A stretch of 7,199 nt of DNA. It comes from an uncultured Ruminococcus sp. Its GTDB lineage: Bacteria > Bacillota > Clostridia > Oscillospirales > Acutalibacteraceae. Positions 6,319-7,199 of this stretch are shown in pieces; position 1 is the stretch's first letter, and each line of letters starts with the position of its first letter. The position numbers and the translations under genes were made by a program. Location: contig CACWNZ010000061.1 in the NCBI GenBank assembly GCA_902762335.1, forward strand, positions 1 to 7,199, in the 5' to 3' direction. The notes under the pieces were generated by a model. It was not told the DNA's origin and made no database searches. It worked only from the letters and a program-made list of their open reading frames with translations.

Positions 6319-7094
6319 AGTTCTTTCCTTTTTCTCGTTATATAAAATTCTCCTGCGTTCTCAAACCCGAGAGAACGGTAGAAGTCCTCGTTCTTATTCC
6401 TGTCACGCATTATATATATATCTCTGCCGCCAAGCTGTGAGCACAGTTCCCTTATGCAAAGCGAGCCCGCCCCTCTTCTGCGGTACTCCTTTTTAACGCA
6501 GACTGCTCCTATCACGGCGCAGCGGCTGCTTTGCGCCACGGTCATAGCCGTGGCGGCGGCGGAGCCGCCGAAAGCAGCCGCTGCGAATGAGGCACTGCCG
6601 TGCCTGAGCCTGTGCGATGCATCAAGAAGGAAATCCTCATATTCAGGCGGACGGAAGCTGTCGTCCTCGCAGCTTTTCATCAGCAGCCACAGCTCTCTGA
6701 GATCGGGCTGCGGCAAAAAGACCATATCCGCATCGGAACGGACGGAGAAAAGCCTTTCTCTGTCCGCAAGGCGCATTATTGCTCCCTGCTCATTCGGCAG
6801 ACCGCTTATCAGCGGTCTGCCGGAAAGAACGCTTGAAAAGCCGCGCATTGAAAGAAACTCCTCAAGCTCCGTGATATCGCTCCGCTCCGTGAGCATGACG
6901 GTCATATCGGAATAATACTCCGAAACGGCGGATACCGCCCTGCCGTTTTCGTCCGTCTGAATATAAAAGCAGAGAAACGGATATCCCGTGCCGTAGCTCT
7001 CAAGCAGACAGGCAATGCGGCAGGCAAAAATATCGTCACGCAAAACAAACCCGTAAAGCTCAGCCCTGAGCGCATCGTCAACGTAACGGATCAT
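6315..7094 (-). CDS. GNAT family N-acetyltransferase
   Basis: Protein of 259 residues. The C-terminal half is a GNAT fold: residues about 130-165 form the first strand and helices. Beta strands follow at about 168-190, then the acetyl-CoA motif A VCVKKEYRRRGAGSLCIREL (about 198-217, with the R-x-x-G-x-G pyrophosphate loop RRRGAG), and finally NKNEDFYRSLGFENAGEFYI, a typical motif B end. The N-terminal half (1-125) has no motif I recognise and may be a second degenerate GNAT repeat. The substrate is unknown. The frame is open to an ATG at 7193, but those extra 33 codons overlap the end of the upstream peptidase in another frame. The ATG at 7092-7094 overlaps that gene's stop as ATGA and has AAAGGA ten bases upstream, so it is chosen. 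The coding sequence contains unusually strong perfect inverted repeats. Confidence 0.88.
   Translation of the reverse strand: MIRYVDDALRAELYGFVLRDDIFACRIACLLESYGTGYPFLCFYIQTDENGRAVSAVSEYYSDMTVMLTERSDITELEEFLSMRGFSSVLSGRPLISGLPNEQGAIMRLADRERLFSVRSDADMVFLPQPDLRELWLLMKSCEDDSFRPPEYEDFLLDASHRLRHGSASFAAAAFGGSAAATAMTVAQSSRCAVIGAVCVKKEYRRRGAGSLCIRELCSQLGGRDIYIMRDRNKNEDFYRSLGFENAGEFYITRKRKEL
6518..6585. repeat. 68-nt perfect three-way-junction inverted repeat inside the GNAT gene
   Basis: The outer arms 6518-6532 and 6571-6585 are perfectly complementary over 15 bp. The 38 bases between them are almost fully used by two more hairpins: CGCCACGG (6534-6541) with CCGTGGCG (6548-6555), and CGGCGG (6557-6562) with CCGCCG (6565-6570). 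Only single G residues at 6533 and 6556 remain outside the hairpins at the junction. It encodes an Ala-rich strand-turn region (about residues 171-191) ahead of the acetyl-CoA motif. Confidence 0.85.
6795..6822. repeat. Perfect 12-bp inverted repeat with 4-base loop inside the GNAT gene
   Basis: CGGCAGACCGCT (6795-6806), loop TATC, AGCGGTCTGCCG (6811-6822). On the gene strand it encodes GRPLISGLP (residues 92-100). There is no T-run after it on either strand, so it is not an intrinsic terminator. Confidence 0.85.
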
Positions 7095-7199
7095 AAAGCG
7101 GCTATCCTTTCGGCAGCTGCTCTTACGACGGTATATACCGCCTCCATGTCCTCGACCGAGGCAAGGCTCTCGCATGAATGTATGTATCTGCACGGAACG
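7091..7199 (-). CDS. C-terminal end of a probable M42 family metallopeptidase (5' part outside window)
   Basis: The last 35 codons of a minus-strand gene enter from the right edge and stop with TGA at 7091-7093. The peptide begins VPCRYIHSCESLASVEDMEA and ends AAAERIAAL. The PxRYIHS segment followed by a D-x-E-A helix is the characteristic C-terminus of M42 glutamyl/deblocking aminopeptidases (FrvX/YsdC-like), where the line reads roughly VPxRYIHSPxE...DVEA. The usual proline after RYIHS is replaced by Cys. No catalytic residue is in view, so the family call rests on this short stretch. The stop overlaps the GNAT start as ATGA, so the two are probably translated together. M42 enzymes remove N-terminal residues from short peptides in the cytosol. 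Confidence 0.7.
   Translation of the reverse strand, partial: VPCRYIHSCESLASVEDMEAVYTVVRAAAERIAAL

Noticed and set aside
7095..7193. N-terminal extension of the GNAT gene to an ATG at 7193
   Set aside because: The same bases encode the RYIHS C-terminus of the upstream peptidase in another frame, and the ATG at 7094 has a good ribosome binding site and an ATGA overlap.

Overview
The window looks like chromosomal DNA of a low-GC-lineage Gram-positive of the class Clostridia, most like the Ruminococcus/Oscillospiraceae group, although its base composition is near 50% GC. Four things support this. The order hrcA-grpE-dnaK sits behind a perfect CIRCE operator. DnaK lacks the roughly 23-residue insertion in the ATPase domain that proteobacterial DnaK carries. 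GrpE ends in the VIRHAMV form common in Clostridia. The small lipoprotein has a C-terminal domain of a type common in Ruminococcus. No genus can be fixed from this sequence alone.

Layout: 1-2333 is the class I heat-shock operon on the minus strand. It reads, in transcription order, a sigma-A promoter, CIRCE, hrcA (repressor), grpE (nucleotide exchange factor) and dnaK (chaperone, cut by the window start). The 317-base divergent gap 2253-2569 carries this promoter and operator, a second degenerate CIRCE-like palindrome, and an extended -10 promoter on the plus strand. That plus-strand promoter drives the only plus-strand gene, a small lipoprotein (2570-3034), which ends at a strong intrinsic terminator.

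From 3117 to the right edge a minus-strand run of five genes converges on that terminator. In transcription order they are the 3' end of a probable M42 aminopeptidase, a GNAT acetyltransferase, a PLP-dependent methionine gamma-lyase/'aluminium resistance' family protein, a CPBP (Abi) membrane protease homologue, and TadA. The first three are joined by 4-base ATGA stop/start overlaps, so translation is probably coupled. The CPBP gene follows after 68 bases and tadA after 14 bases, so all five may share one transcript.

HrcA would repress its own operon through CIRCE and be released when the chaperone system is overloaded. DnaK and GrpE work together, with DnaJ expected further downstream outside the window. 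The five-gene run has no single obvious pathway; it looks like a housekeeping cluster (peptide turnover, tRNA editing, amino-acid metabolism).

I see no obvious new defence or mobile system. The points most worth a second look are: TadA fused to a HAD-like domain that has lost its catalytic aspartates; a 68-nt perfect three-way-junction inverted repeat, and other strong hairpins, buried inside the GNAT coding sequence; and the second, degenerate CIRCE upstream of the lipoprotein.
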